From Salinarimonas chemoclinalis (GTDB lineage: Bacteria > Pseudomonadota > Alphaproteobacteria > Rhizobiales > Beijerinckiaceae): a stretch of 64,000 nucleotides of DNA. Under the pieces are notes generated by a model. That model saw nothing but the letters and a program-made list of their open reading frames with translations, was not told the origin of the DNA and ran no database searches. The DNA lies in NCBI RefSeq assembly GCF_041514305.1, contig NZ_JBGMWH010000002.1:372001-436000 (forward strand), read 5' to 3'. Position numbers and translations under genes: made by a program. Shown here piece by piece: positions 38,891 to 47,526 of this stretch (position 1 is the first letter of the stretch; the number at the start of each line of letters is the position of its first letter).

Positions 38891-39064
38891 CGCTCCGCCG
38901 GCCGCCGTGCAGGGAGGCTTAGCCTATACGCCGGCGCGGCGCCCCGGCAGTGAGCGCACGCGCATGGGGGGGCTGCGGGGCGCCGCGGGCGGGGATCGCC
39001 ATCGACACCACGCACGCGCGCATCTGGACTCGCTTGGGTTTTATATCTATCAATTAATTCCACG

Positions 39065-42000
39065 ATGAGTTGCGCTTCTGTTTCGAACGTCGAGAGCTTC
39101 ATCACGGCGGCACGAGGGGCCGACGGCTCCGAGCGCGCGAACTACCAGCTCTTCGTCCGCGATCTCTGCGACCTCCTCGGTGTCCCCGCCCCGACCTATT
39201 CCTCCGCCGAGACGGCGCTCAACGACTACGTCTTCGAGCGCCGCGTCGACTTCGCCCATCCCGACGGCTCGCGCACGCCCGGCTTCATCGACTGCTACAA
39301 GCGCGACTGCTTCGTGCTCGAGGCCAAGCAGTCCGGCAAGCGCAAGGCGGGTGCCGACGGCGGTCCCGCGCCCGGCTGGGACCGGGTGCTGATGGAGGCG
39401 CGCCGCCAGGCGGAGAACTACGCCCGCGCGCTGCCGGTCTCCCACGGCTACCCGCCCCTCCTGATCGTGCTCGACGTCGGCCGCTCGATCGCGCTCTTCG
39501 CCGACTTCTCCGGGCAGGGCAAGAACTACGTCCACTATCCGGACCGCGCGCGCTACCGCATCGGCCTCGACGACCTGCGCGACGAGGCCGTGCGCGAGCG
39601 GCTGCGACGGGCCTTCGTCGATCCGCTCTCGCTCGACCCCACCCGCGAGGCGGCAGAGGTCACCCGCGACGTCGCCGAGCGGCTCGCCCGGATCGCGAGG
39701 CGGCTGGAGAGGCGCCACGAGCCCAAGGACGTGGCCGAGTTCCTGATGCGCTGCGTCTTCACGATGTTCGCCAAGGACGTCGGCCTGCTGCCGCGGGAGA
39801 AGCTGCTCGACCTCCTCGCCGCGGTGAAGCGGGAGCCGGGCGCCTTCGTGCCGGCGATGGAGAGCCTCTGGGCGGCGATGAACGCGGGCCGCTACGAGTC
39901 GCGTCTGATGACGACGCTGCTCGAGTTCAACGGCGGGCTCTTCGCGCAGGCGCGCGCGCTCCCGCTCGCGGCCGAGGAGATCGCCGAGTTGGAGGTCGCC
40001 GCGCGCAAGACCTGGGCGAACGTCGAGCCGACGATCTTCGGCACGCTGCTGGAGCGCGCCCTCGACCCGCGCGAGCGCGCCTCGCTCGGCGCGCACTACA
40101 CGCCGCGCACCTACGTCGAGCGGCTCGTGATCCACACGGTGATCGAGCCGCTGCGCGCCGAATGGGAGATCCGCAAGAACCGCGCAGACGAGCAGGCGCG
40201 TGCCGGCGACGTCGCGCAGGCACTCGGGACGATCCGCATCTTCCACCACGAGCTGTGCACCGTGCGCGTGCTCGATCCCGCCTGCGGCACCGGCAACTTC
40301 CTCTACGTCGCGCTCGAGCTGATGAAGCGGCTCGAGGGCGAGGTGCTGGACGCGCTCGATGCACTCGGCCAGGACCAGGGGCGGCTCGCCATGGACGGCG
40401 AGACCGTGAGCCCCAAGCAGTTCCTGGGGCTGGAGATCAACCCGCGCGCGGTCGCCATCGCCGAACTCGTGCTGTGGATCGGCTTCCTGAAGTGGCAGCT
40501 GAAGACCGGCGGACCGCACGCGGTCGCAGTGCCGGTGCTGAAGGCCTACGGCACGATCCGCGAGCAGGACGCGATCCTCGCCCACGACGGCGTCGAGCCC
40601 GTGCTCGACGCGGCCGGCGCGGCCGTGACGCGCTGGGACGGCATCGGCTGCACGACGAGTGCCGCGAACGGCGAGCGCATTCCCGACCCCGCGGCGCGCA
40701 TCCCCCTCCTGCGCTACCGCGACCCGCGCCCCGCGCCCTGGCCGGAGGCGGAGTTCGTCGTCGGCAACCCGCCCTTCATCGGCGGCAAGGACCTGCGCGC
40801 GCAGCTCGGGAACGGCTACGCCGAGGCCTGCTGGACGGCCCGCCCGCACCTGCCCGGCGGGGCGGACTTCGTCATGCACTTCTGGGACGAGGCGGCGACG
40901 CGGCTGACGGCGGCGGCGCGCGACGGCGGTGCGCGCAGGACGGGCAAGGGCGCCGGGACGCAGGCGAAGGCCGGCGCGGCGCCGGTGCTGCGGCGGTTCG
41001 GCTTCATCACCACGAACTCGATCACGCAGACCTTCTCGCGCCGGGTGATCGAGCGCCACCGCGCCGCGAAGAGCCCGCTCCACCTCGTCTTCGCCGTGCC
41101 CGACCACCCCTGGTACAAGGGCGCGGACGCCGCCGCCGTGCGCATCGCCATGACGGTGTGCGCCCGCGGCGAGGGGCCGGGCGTGCTCGCCCGGATCGTC
41201 TCCGAGCGCCACCTCGACAGCGACACGCCGCAGGTGGAGCTGGCGCGGCGCGAGGGGGTCATCACGGGGAATCTGTCGATCGGCGCGGATCTCGGGTCGG
41301 CGACGGCGCTGCTCGCCAACGAGGCGCTCTGCAGCCCGGGGGTGAAACTCCACGGCGCCGGCTTCATCGTCACCCCGCAGAAGGCGGCTTCGCTCGGCCT
41401 CGGACGCGTGCCCGGGCTCGAGAACCACATCCTCCCCTACCGCAACGGCCGCGACCTGACGGGGCGGCCGAGGGGCGCGATGGTCATCGATCTGCACGGG
41501 CTGAAGGCGGAGGAGGTGCTGGAGCGGTTCCCGGAGGTGTACCAGCACGTGCTGGAGACGGTGAAGCCGGGGCGTCAGGCCAAGGTCGGCGCCTCGAAAG
41601 ACATGAACGAGTACGCGACGAAGTGGTGGCTCTTCGGCAAGGTGAGGACCGAACTCCGATCATTCACCTCAAACCTCCCCCGCTACATCGCCACCACGGA
41701 AACCGCCAAGCACCGCCTCTTCCAGTTCCTCGACACCGGCATCCGCCCCGACAACATGCTCGTCGCCATCGGCCTTCCGACGCCCGAGCATCTCGCTGTG
41801 CTCTCCTCGCGGCTGCACGTCGTCTGGGCGATCGCCGCCGGCGGCTGGATGGGGATCGGGAACGATCCGCGCTATTCCAAGACCCGCACCTTCGACCCCT
41901 TCCCCTTCCCCGCCTGCCTCGACCCCGCCCATCCCGACGCCGAATCCCGCGCCACGCTGCGCCGGCTGGGCGAGCGCCTCGACGCCATGCGCAAGGCGCG

Positions 42001-42688
42001 CATCGCACGGCACCCGCACCTCACGCTGACGGGGCTCTACAACGTCCTGGAGCGGCTGCGCGGGCTCGACTGGGGCACCGATAACCTCCCGCTCACGCCC
42101 GCGGAGACGGACGTGAAGGACGCGGGCCTCGTCTCCGTCCTGAAGGACCTCCACGATTCCATCGACCGCGCCGCCTTCGCCGCCTACGGCTGGGAGGATC
42201 TCGCCGACCACCTGGTCGGCCGACCGGGCGCAACGACGCCTGTGGACGCGCTTCCCGAGGGACAGGCCGAGGTCGAGGCGGAGCTGCTCGCACGCCTCGT
42301 CGCGCTCAACCGGGAGCGGGCGCAGGAGGAGGCGGACGGGCGCGTGCGCTGGCTGCGCCCGGGGTTCCAGGTCCCGCGGCTCGGCGGGCGCCTGCCGCAG
42401 CCGGCCCAGGAGATCTTCCCCGGGCTCGACGACGTCGTCCTCCCCGTCGCCGCGCGCCCTCGCTGGCCCGCGGACGGGCTCGACCAGATCCGCCTCGTGC
42501 GCGACGTGCTCGCCCGCGCGCCGGCCCCGGTGCGCATCGACGCGATCGCCGTCTCGTTCGACGGGCGCGCCGACGCCCATCGCCGCCGACGGGTGGCGGC
42601 GGTGCTGGAGACCCTCGTCGCCACGGGCTCCGCCCGCTTCCGCGAGGAGGGCGAGGGGGAGCCGCGCTCCTACTTCGTGCCGCGCTGA
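39065..42688 (+). CDS. single-chain MmeI-like (Type IIG/IIL) restriction-modification enzyme
   Basis: 1207 residues. A putative PD-(D/E)XK nuclease core near residues 72-95 (TPGFIDCYKRDCFVLEAKQS) precedes a helical spacer, a gamma-class adenine methyltransferase domain (motif I VRVLDPACGTGNFLYVALEL at about 400; catalytic motif IV VVGNPPFIGGKD at about 566), a target-recognition region (about 690-950) and a C-terminal helical part. This order matches MmeI-type enzymes that cut and methylate with one polypeptide and specify DNA through one shared recognition domain. The start has no clear ribosome-binding site; the leader at 39035-39063 is AT-rich and may hold the promoter, so initiation could be leaderless. 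No separate partner gene is present. Confidence 0.82.
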   Translation: MSCASVSNVESFITAARGADGSERANYQLFVRDLCDLLGVPAPTYSSAETALNDYVFERRVDFAHPDGSRTPGFIDCYKRDCFVLEAKQSGKRKAGADGGPAPGWDRVLMEARRQAENYARALPVSHGYPPLLIVLDVGRSIALFADFSGQGKNYVHYPDRARYRIGLDDLRDEAVRERLRRAFVDPLSLDPTREAAEVTRDVAERLARIARRLERRHEPKDVAEFLMRCVFTMFAKDVGLLPREKLLDLLAAVKREPGAFVPAMESLWAAMNAGRYESRLMTTLLEFNGGLFAQARALPLAAEEIAELEVAARKTWANVEPTIFGTLLERALDPRERASLGAHYTPRTYVERLVIHTVIEPLRAEWEIRKNRADEQARAGDVAQALGTIRIFHHELCTVRVLDPACGTGNFLYVALELMKRLEGEVLDALDALGQDQGRLAMDGETVSPKQFLGLEINPRAVAIAELVLWIGFLKWQLKTGGPHAVAVPVLKAYGTIREQDAILAHDGVEPVLDAAGAAVTRWDGIGCTTSAANGERIPDPAARIPLLRYRDPRPAPWPEAEFVVGNPPFIGGKDLRAQLGNGYAEACWTARPHLPGGADFVMHFWDEAATRLTAAARDGGARRTGKGAGTQAKAGAAPVLRRFGFITTNSITQTFSRRVIERHRAAKSPLHLVFAVPDHPWYKGADAAAVRIAMTVCARGEGPGVLARIVSERHLDSDTPQVELARREGVITGNLSIGADLGSATALLANEALCSPGVKLHGAGFIVTPQKAASLGLGRVPGLENHILPYRNGRDLTGRPRGAMVIDLHGLKAEEVLERFPEVYQHVLETVKPGRQAKVGASKDMNEYATKWWLFGKVRTELRSFTSNLPRYIATTETAKHRLFQFLDTGIRPDNMLVAIGLPTPEHLAVLSSRLHVVWAIAAGGWMGIGNDPRYSKTRTFDPFPFPACLDPAHPDAESRATLRRLGERLDAMRKARIARHPHLTLTGLYNVLERLRGLDWGTDNLPLTPAETDVKDAGLVSVLKDLHDSIDRAAFAAYGWEDLADHLVGRPGATTPVDALPEGQAEVEAELLARLVALNRERAQEEADGRVRWLRPGFQVPRLGGRLPQPAQEIFPGLDDVVLPVAARPRWPADGLDQIRLVRDVLARAPAPVRIDAIAVSFDGRADAHRRRRVAAVLETLVATGSARFREEGEGEPRSYFVPR

Positions 42689-42704
42689 GGCCCCGCGCGG
42701 CCCC

Positions 42705-43106
42705 TCAGAACCGCATCGCGGAGGCGTTGATCAGCCCCGCCGACACGCTCGCCGCGCCGAGGAACAGCGCGGGCGCGATCTCGCCCTTGGCGATGCGCGG
42801 CGAGAGATCGGGGATCACGAAGCGGACCAGGACGTACACCGCGATCTGGACGACCAGCGCGACGCCGCCCCAGACCACGAGGTCGACCACGGTCTGCGCG
42901 AACACCATCGCCGAGGAGAGCGGGATCGCGAAGCCCACGAGGCTCAGGCCCAGCGCCAGGGCGGCGGAGGGAATGTTGCGCCGGATGAGTGCGAACTCGT
43001 TGTGCGCCGTCGCGAATGTGTAGATCGCAAGATAGAGGGCGACGAGGCCCGTCGCGAGGACGAAATCGAGAAGGAAACCCGGCAGGACGGTCAGAATCGA
43101 CGGCAT
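42705..43106 (-). CDS. DUF350 (UPF0719) inner membrane protein
   Basis: 133 residues with four hydrophobic helices (about 4-27, 43-63, 72-93, 108-130) and the DUF350 features YLAIYTFATAHNEFALIRR and ARIAKGEIAPALFLGAASVS-like C-terminal segment. The function is unknown in general; relatives occur beside stress or transport genes. The ATG at 43106 is used because the open frame before it is polar and unlike the family. Convergent with the restriction enzyme gene (16-base gap), divergent from the MFS gene at 43222. Confidence 0.78.
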   Translation of the reverse strand: MPSILTVLPGFLLDFVLATGLVALYLAIYTFATAHNEFALIRRNIPSAALALGLSLVGFAIPLSSAMVFAQTVVDLVVWGGVALVVQIAVYVLVRFVIPDLSPRIAKGEIAPALFLGAASVSAGLINASAMRF

Positions 43107-43221
43107 CGCGTTATATCCACCCACACGCCCGATTCGGGCGGCACCAGCATAGAAGTCTCGGCGTCGTAGTGCACGACCCCGCACGGGTCGGCCTCGGCCC
43201 CGTGCAGAAAGGACCCGACCC

Positions 43222-44646
43222 TTGCGTCATCGCCGCATCGCGCCCCTCATCGTCGCGACCGCCCTCTTCATGGAGACGACGGACTCGACGGTGATCGCGA
43301 CGGCCCTGCCCGCCATCGCCGCCGACCTCGGCGAGGACCCGATCGCGCTGAAGCTCGCCATCACCTCATACCTGATCGCGCTCGCGGTCTTCATCCCGGT
43401 GAGCGGCTGGATGGCGGACCGGTTCGGGGCGCGCACGGTGTTCCGCGCGGCGCTCGGCGTGTTCGTGACGGGCTCGATCGCCTGCGCCTTCGCGGATTCG
43501 CTCGGCGGTTTCGTCGCCGCACGCTTCTTCCAGGGCATGGGCGGGGCCATGATGGTGCCGGTCGGGCGGCTCGTGATCCTGCGCGGCATCCCCAAGAACG
43601 AACTCGTCGGGGCGCTCGCCTTCCTCACCGTCCCCGCTCTGGTGGGCCCGGTGCTCGGCCCGCCGCTCGGGGGCTTCGTCACGACCGCCTTCTCCTGGCG
43701 CTGGATCTTCATCATCAACGTGCCGATCGGCCTGCTCGGCATCGTGCTGGCGTCGATCTTCATCGAGAACCTGCGCGAGGAGGACACGCCCCCGCTCGAT
43801 TGGCGCGGCTACCTCATGCTCGGCACGGGCCTCGCGCTCGCCATGCTCGGCCTGGCCACCGCCGGGCGCCACCTGCTGCCGCTCTGGGCGTCGGCGGCGA
43901 GCCTCGGGGTCGGGGTTGCGCTGCTCGCGCTCTACGTGCGGCACGCGCGCCGCGCCGCGTATCCGGTGATGGGCTTCTCGCTCCTGGCGCTGCCGACCTT
44001 CCGGGCCGGCGTCGTCGGCGGCGCGCTGTTCCGGCTGGGTGTGGGTGCGATCCCCTTCCTCCTGCCGCTGATGCTCCAGCTCGGCTTCGGGCTCGACCCG
44101 CTGAACTCCGGCCTGATCACCTTCGCCGCCGCGGCCGGCGCGCTGTTCATGAAGGCGCTCGCCGCGCGCATCATCCGTGCGCTCGGCTTCCGGTCGATCC
44201 TCGTCTGGAACAGCCTGGTCTGCGCGGCCTTCATCGCGGTGATGGGGATCTTCCGGCCGGAGATGCCCTACGTCGTGATGCTCGCGCTCCTGCTGGTCGG
44301 CGGCTGCTTCCGCTCGCTGCAGTTCACGGCGCTCAACGCCGTGTCCTTCGCCGACGTCGTGCGTCGGGACATGAGCCAGGCGACGACGCTGTCGAGCGTC
44401 GTGCAGCAGGTGGCGCTCGCGGTGGGCGTGACGATCGCCGCCTTCGCGCTCGAGGCCGCCAGCGCGCTCGCGGGGCATGAGCGCCTGGTCACGGCGGATT
44501 TCACTCCCGCCTTCCTGTTCATGGCCGCGCTCTCGGGCCTCGCCTACTTCGTCTTCGCCCGTCTCGATCCCGACGCCGGGGCCGAGATGTCCGGCCACCG
44601 GAGTAATCTCGGCCCCGTCTCGCCGGGGCGTGAGAGATCCGCATGA
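43222..44646 (+). CDS. DHA2-family MFS multidrug transporter
   Basis: 474 residues with about 14 membrane helices. METTDSTVIATALPAIAADL is the DHA2 first-helix motif C-like signature, GWMADRFGARTVFR is motif A, and SWRWIFIINVPIGLLGIVLA is the conserved fifth-helix segment of EmrB/QacA exporters. It probably exports drugs or other organic molecules with proton exchange. The start is TTG at 43222 with AAAGGA 8 bases upstream. No EmrA partner and no regulator are adjacent. Confidence 0.87.
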   Translation: MRHRRIAPLIVATALFMETTDSTVIATALPAIAADLGEDPIALKLAITSYLIALAVFIPVSGWMADRFGARTVFRAALGVFVTGSIACAFADSLGGFVAARFFQGMGGAMMVPVGRLVILRGIPKNELVGALAFLTVPALVGPVLGPPLGGFVTTAFSWRWIFIINVPIGLLGIVLASIFIENLREEDTPPLDWRGYLMLGTGLALAMLGLATAGRHLLPLWASAASLGVGVALLALYVRHARRAAYPVMGFSLLALPTFRAGVVGGALFRLGVGAIPFLLPLMLQLGFGLDPLNSGLITFAAAAGALFMKALAARIIRALGFRSILVWNSLVCAAFIAVMGIFRPEMPYVVMLALLLVGGCFRSLQFTALNAVSFADVVRRDMSQATTLSSVVQQVALAVGVTIAAFALEAASALAGHERLVTADFTPAFLFMAALSGLAYFVFARLDPDAGAEMSGHRSNLGPVSPGRERSA

Positions 44647-44709
44647 CGTGCGAGTCCGGCGTCGCGCCGGGGGGCGCGAAACCGGGACGAGAACCGACGG
44701 GAGCGGCCG

Positions 44710-45048
44710 TCACTTCAGCGGGTCGTGCCCCCAGTTCATGAGGGAGTAGCGCCAGCGCGAGTGCTCCTCGTCGTTCCTCGGGCCGCCCTGCTTCGCGTGG
44801 CGGTGGACGTACCCGACGACCTTCCGCATGTGGGCGTAGTCGTCTTCCGTTAGGTCGGTCTTCCTGGTGCGCGCGATGTCCACGATGCGCCGTCCGGACT
44901 TGTGGCCCACCGCCTCGCTCTCGCCCTCCCGCGTCCAGCCGACGCCCCGCGACTCCTCCGTCGCGAGCCAGTCCTCCAGTTGCTCGGGAGTCATGTTCAC
45001 CGCATCCTCGAAGTCGCGGTGGATCGCCTGCTTCTCGGCATCGTCCAT
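44710..45048 (-). CDS. DUF3140 protein
   Basis: 112 residues: MDDAEKQAIHRDFEDAVNMT, PEQLEDWLATEESRGVGW, SGRRIVDIARTRKTDLTEDD and YAHMRKVVGYVHRHAKQGGP. This is the DUF3140 pattern, small acidic-helical proteins often annotated as DNA-binding by similarity; experimental function is not known to me. GAGGAGG lies 7 bases before the ATG at 45048, giving strong start support. It follows the broken glycosyltransferase on the same strand by 17 bases. Confidence 0.78.
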   Translation of the reverse strand: MDDAEKQAIHRDFEDAVNMTPEQLEDWLATEESRGVGWTREGESEAVGHKSGRRIVDIARTRKTDLTEDDYAHMRKVVGYVHRHAKQGGPRNDEEHSRWRYSLMNWGHDPLK

Positions 45049-45065
45049 GGATCGCCTCCTCGGGT

Positions 45066-45942
45066 TCACGAGGCGGGGGAACGCGCGACGCGCTCGACGG
45101 GTCGAGCGACGCACGGTCGCGTCCCCCGCCCCTGGGCGCCCGCCGACCGCAGGCCGCCGGCCGCCCTCAGCGCGTCGTGGTCGACGCCGTAGCGCGCCAG
45201 GACGGCGTCGTCGACGGGCCTGCCGCGTCGGCGCAACACGGCGTTGAGCTCGGCGCGCCAGGCGGCGAACGGACCGTGGCGCTCGGAGTGGTTCTGGGTC
45301 GTCCCGACGAGATAGGCGCCACGCGTCGGCAGCGCGACGACGCGCCCGCCGTGCGCGGCCGCCGCCTGCGGCCAGTCGTGGTGATCGCGCAGCACGTGGA
45401 GCGGGTTGCGCCGCAGCGGGTCCGGGTCGTCCGGCCGCAGGCGCGCCACGATCGACGAGCCGCACAGCGCGTGGAACGGCCGCTCGAACACGCCGGGGAA
45501 GGGCAGCGGCGCCGTGCGTCCGGTGCCGAAGTCGATCATGTCGCCGTGCGCCAGCACGCCGCCGAGAGCATCGAGATCGATGGTCGCGCGGGCGACCGCG
45601 ACGAGATCGCGGGGCACCCAGTCGTCGGCGTCGAGGAGCATCAGCCAGCCGTCGCCGCGGCGCGCGGCGGCCTCGCCGAGCGCGTGGCGCTTGCGGCCGG
45701 CGTCGTTGTTGGCCGCGTCCGGCGATCCCGCCGGACGCGGCCCCGAGGAAGCGCACGCGCGGGTCGTCCGGCAGCATCCGCGGACGGTCCTGTCCGACGA
45801 TCAGGACGCCGAAGCCGGGGTCCGTCTGAGCCAGGACGCTGCGCAACGTGAGGGCGAGGAGCGCCTCGACGCGTGCGAAATCGTCGCTGCCCGCGCGGCC
45901 GACGAGCGGTATGCCGAACGTGAACGGTCGAGCGAACGTCAT
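45066..45942 (-). pseudogene. GT-A-type glycosyltransferase, frameshifted
   Basis: The first part (MTFARPFTFGIPLVGRAGSD and LLALTLRSVLAQTDPGFGVL, then DDPRVRFLGAASG) is a nucleotide-sugar-binding start. The family then continues in another frame as ANNDAGRKRHALGEAAARRG and GWLMLLDADDWVPRDLVAVA, with the DxD motif (DADD) of GT-A enzymes, down to the stop at 45066. The break is a one-base gain (or two-base loss) at or beside a perfect 14-base hairpin (45711-45742). Two in-frame parts together would give about 292 residues. Acceptor and sugar unknown. Confidence 0.7.
45711..45742. repeat. perfect 14-base inverted repeat at the glycosyltransferase frameshift
   Basis: GGCCGCGTCCGGCG (45711-45724), loop ATCC, then its exact complement CGCCGGACGCGGCC (45729-45742). 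It lies inside a coding sequence at the exact place where the reading frame changes. Such a stable hairpin favours either template-slippage mutation or a sequencing/assembly error. Confidence 0.9.
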
Positions 45943-46121
45943 GACGCCGGCGAAACGCCGCACGTGCGGAGAGGTTCACCGATCCGCCGCGCGGAATGCA
46001 CGTGTCGCCCGTGATAATGCGCGGCCGGCGCTCGGGGCGCCGGCCGTGGCTCGGAAGGCCGGCGGCGCGCGGCGCTGCCGGAGGGCCGTCGACCGCGTGA
46101 TGCGGCCGCTGACCGGATCGC

Positions 46122-46481
46122 TCAGACCTCGTTGCCGGCGGCGACCAGGCTCTTGACCGTCTGGAGCGCGGCGCCACGCAGCGCCGGGCGCTTGATCTCG
46201 TTGAACAGCGCGACGAGCGCGATCGCGTCCTCGTCCATCAGGCGGGCCTGGCCCTGCTCGACGCCGCCGAGCAGCGCGGAGGCGGGCTGCTCGAGGACCT
46301 GCGAGATCTGCACGAGGCGCGAGGCGGCGACGCGATCCGTGCCGTTCTCGTACTTCTGCACCTGCTGGTAGGTGACGCCGATGGCCTGACCAAGCTCGCT
46401 CTGGGAGAGCTTGGCCTGCTTGCGCGCGAGACGGATCCGCTGGCCGATCTCGCGGTCGATTTCAGTGGGTGAGCGTGTCAT
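46122..46481 (-). CDS. XRE-family helix-turn-helix regulator
   Basis: 119 residues. The HTH is at about residues 12-65: IRLARKQAKLSQSELGQAIG with recognition helix in VTYQQVQKYENGTDRVAASR. The C-terminal 40 residues (MDEDAIALVALFNEIKRPAL) form a helical dimer-type region. This small SinR/HipB-like class is frequent in alphaproteobacteria. The ATG at 46481 is used because upstream frame is leader with repeated sites (46506-46540) and a palindrome (46584-46595), likely targets for its own control. Target genes unknown. Confidence 0.85.
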   Translation of the reverse strand: MTRSPTEIDREIGQRIRLARKQAKLSQSELGQAIGVTYQQVQKYENGTDRVAASRLVQISQVLEQPASALLGGVEQGQARLMDEDAIALVALFNEIKRPALRGAALQTVKSLVAAGNEV

Positions 46482-46505
46482 GAGCCGGTTCCCGACGTGT
46501 TGTTT

Positions 46506-46540
46506 CCGGATTGTAACCGAAAAGTTGCCCGAAAGGTTGC
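46506..46540 (-). promoter_or_regulatory. tandem repeats upstream of the XRE gene
   Basis: CCGAAAAGTTGC (46517-46528) and CCGAAAGGTTGC (46529-46540) are head-to-tail copies with one mismatch; a weaker third unit, CCGGATTGTAA, precedes them at 46506. The 12-base step is close to one helical turn, so bound dimers would sit on one face. The block lies 25-60 bases before the XRE start. Confidence 0.5.
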
Positions 46541-46583
46541 CTCTGATGTCGGCGAAAGCGAGACGTTCTTCGGGTGAAGAAGC

Positions 46584-46595
46584 GTATCGCGATAC
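46584..46595. promoter_or_regulatory. perfect 12-base palindrome GTATCGCGATAC
   Basis: GTATCGCGATAC is fully self-complementary and lies about 100 bases before the XRE gene start. It is a plausible dimer operator for that regulator or for another factor acting on the region. Confidence 0.4.
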
Positions 46596-47477
46596 TTGAG
46601 CGATCCAGCGACGTCTCTTTGGACACCAAACGGCGCGCGCGCCGTCAAGTCCCTCGCCCGATACGGGGCGCCCCCGGACGCTCTTCCTACATCGCCATTT
46701 ATGCACGAAGCCCGCGAGGTGCTAGACCCGATCGTGCGACATTGCGCCCGGACAACGGGGGCACCACTGCGCATACGTTGCAGCCGCCGAGTATAAGTGC
46801 AGTTTCGCACATTGCCTGTCGTCGCGGCGTGCGTGACGTGACTTCCGCGCGCCGGTCGTTCCGCGTCGCGGATGCCCGATACCCCGTCGATCTTCCACCC
46901 CAACCGCCGGTGAGCCTTACGGCACGTTCCCGACGCAAGGCCGCCCGGCGCGCTCGACCGCCTGCGATCCGTCCCGGCCGCCCCGCTCGTGGGACGCCTC
47001 GCAATCGGCGGATGCTCAGCGGAAATTCGATGGGGAAAATGTCGCAATGGTGAACGCCCCGTGGAGCCCGCCGCTCGCGGGGGCGGCAGAATACCGTTCG
47101 ATGCACGCCTTCGGTGCATCGTGCCGGATCGTGCGGGAGCGCCGCAGCGAATCGGCCGCGCGCCCGCGGTCTCTCCGAGGCGTGCGCCGTGGCGCGGTCC
47201 CGCATCGCGGCGCAGCCGCGCGTGCGCGCCGCGGACCGCCGCAGGGGGGCTGTACCCCTGCGGCGGCCACGGAAGAAATCCGACGGATCTGCAAGCCACA
47301 CGCGTCATCGCACCGGGCCCCCCTCGGCCCGCGGGCGGCACGCGCGTGCCTGCACACGATCTGCACCACCCTGGTAGGACATCGTCCCTCAGAATTGCAT
47401 CCACTTCAAGCATGAAACGACCCCATCCATACCGCCTCACACGCGAATCTGTGAATAAGCACTACCGCGTCGTTGGT
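46596..47477. other. gene-free region of about 0.9 kb
   Basis: Nothing here looks like a protein gene: all open frames are short, basic, lack family features and overlap on both strands. It contains one strong hairpin (47236-47266) and a less GC-rich patch near 46690-46810 (with TATAAG at about 46790) that may be promoter sequence. In a window where gaps are usually under 150 bases, a gap this long is unusual; it could hold a small RNA, a decayed gene or control sites for its neighbours. Confidence 0.5.
47236..47266. repeat. 12-base-pair hairpin in the gene-free region
   Basis: CCGCCGCAGGGG (47236-47247), loop GGCTGTA, CCCCTGCGGCGG (47255-47266). The stem is perfect. No T-run follows on the plus strand, so a standard terminator is not supported on that strand; it may be part of a structured RNA. 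Confidence 0.6.
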
Positions 47478-47506
47478 TTGACCCGGCGGCTGGAACTGGA
47501 TACAGT
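47478..47506 (+). promoter_or_regulatory. candidate promoter of the GntR gene, with overlapping operator
   Basis: TTGACC (47478-47483), a 17-base spacer and TACAGT (47501-47506) match -35/-10 at 5/6 and 4/6. The -10 lies inside an imperfect palindrome GGATAC-A-GTATTC (47498-47510), the size and place expected for an autoregulatory GntR operator. Confidence 0.5.
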
Positions 47507-47526
47507 ATTCGACACCAACAAAGGTT

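Noticed and set aside
40768..40800. Reading the 1207-residue enzyme as BREX PglX or a DISARM methyltransferase
   Set aside because: No BREX or DISARM partner genes are nearby, and an N-terminal nuclease-like core in the same chain fits an MmeI-like enzyme better.
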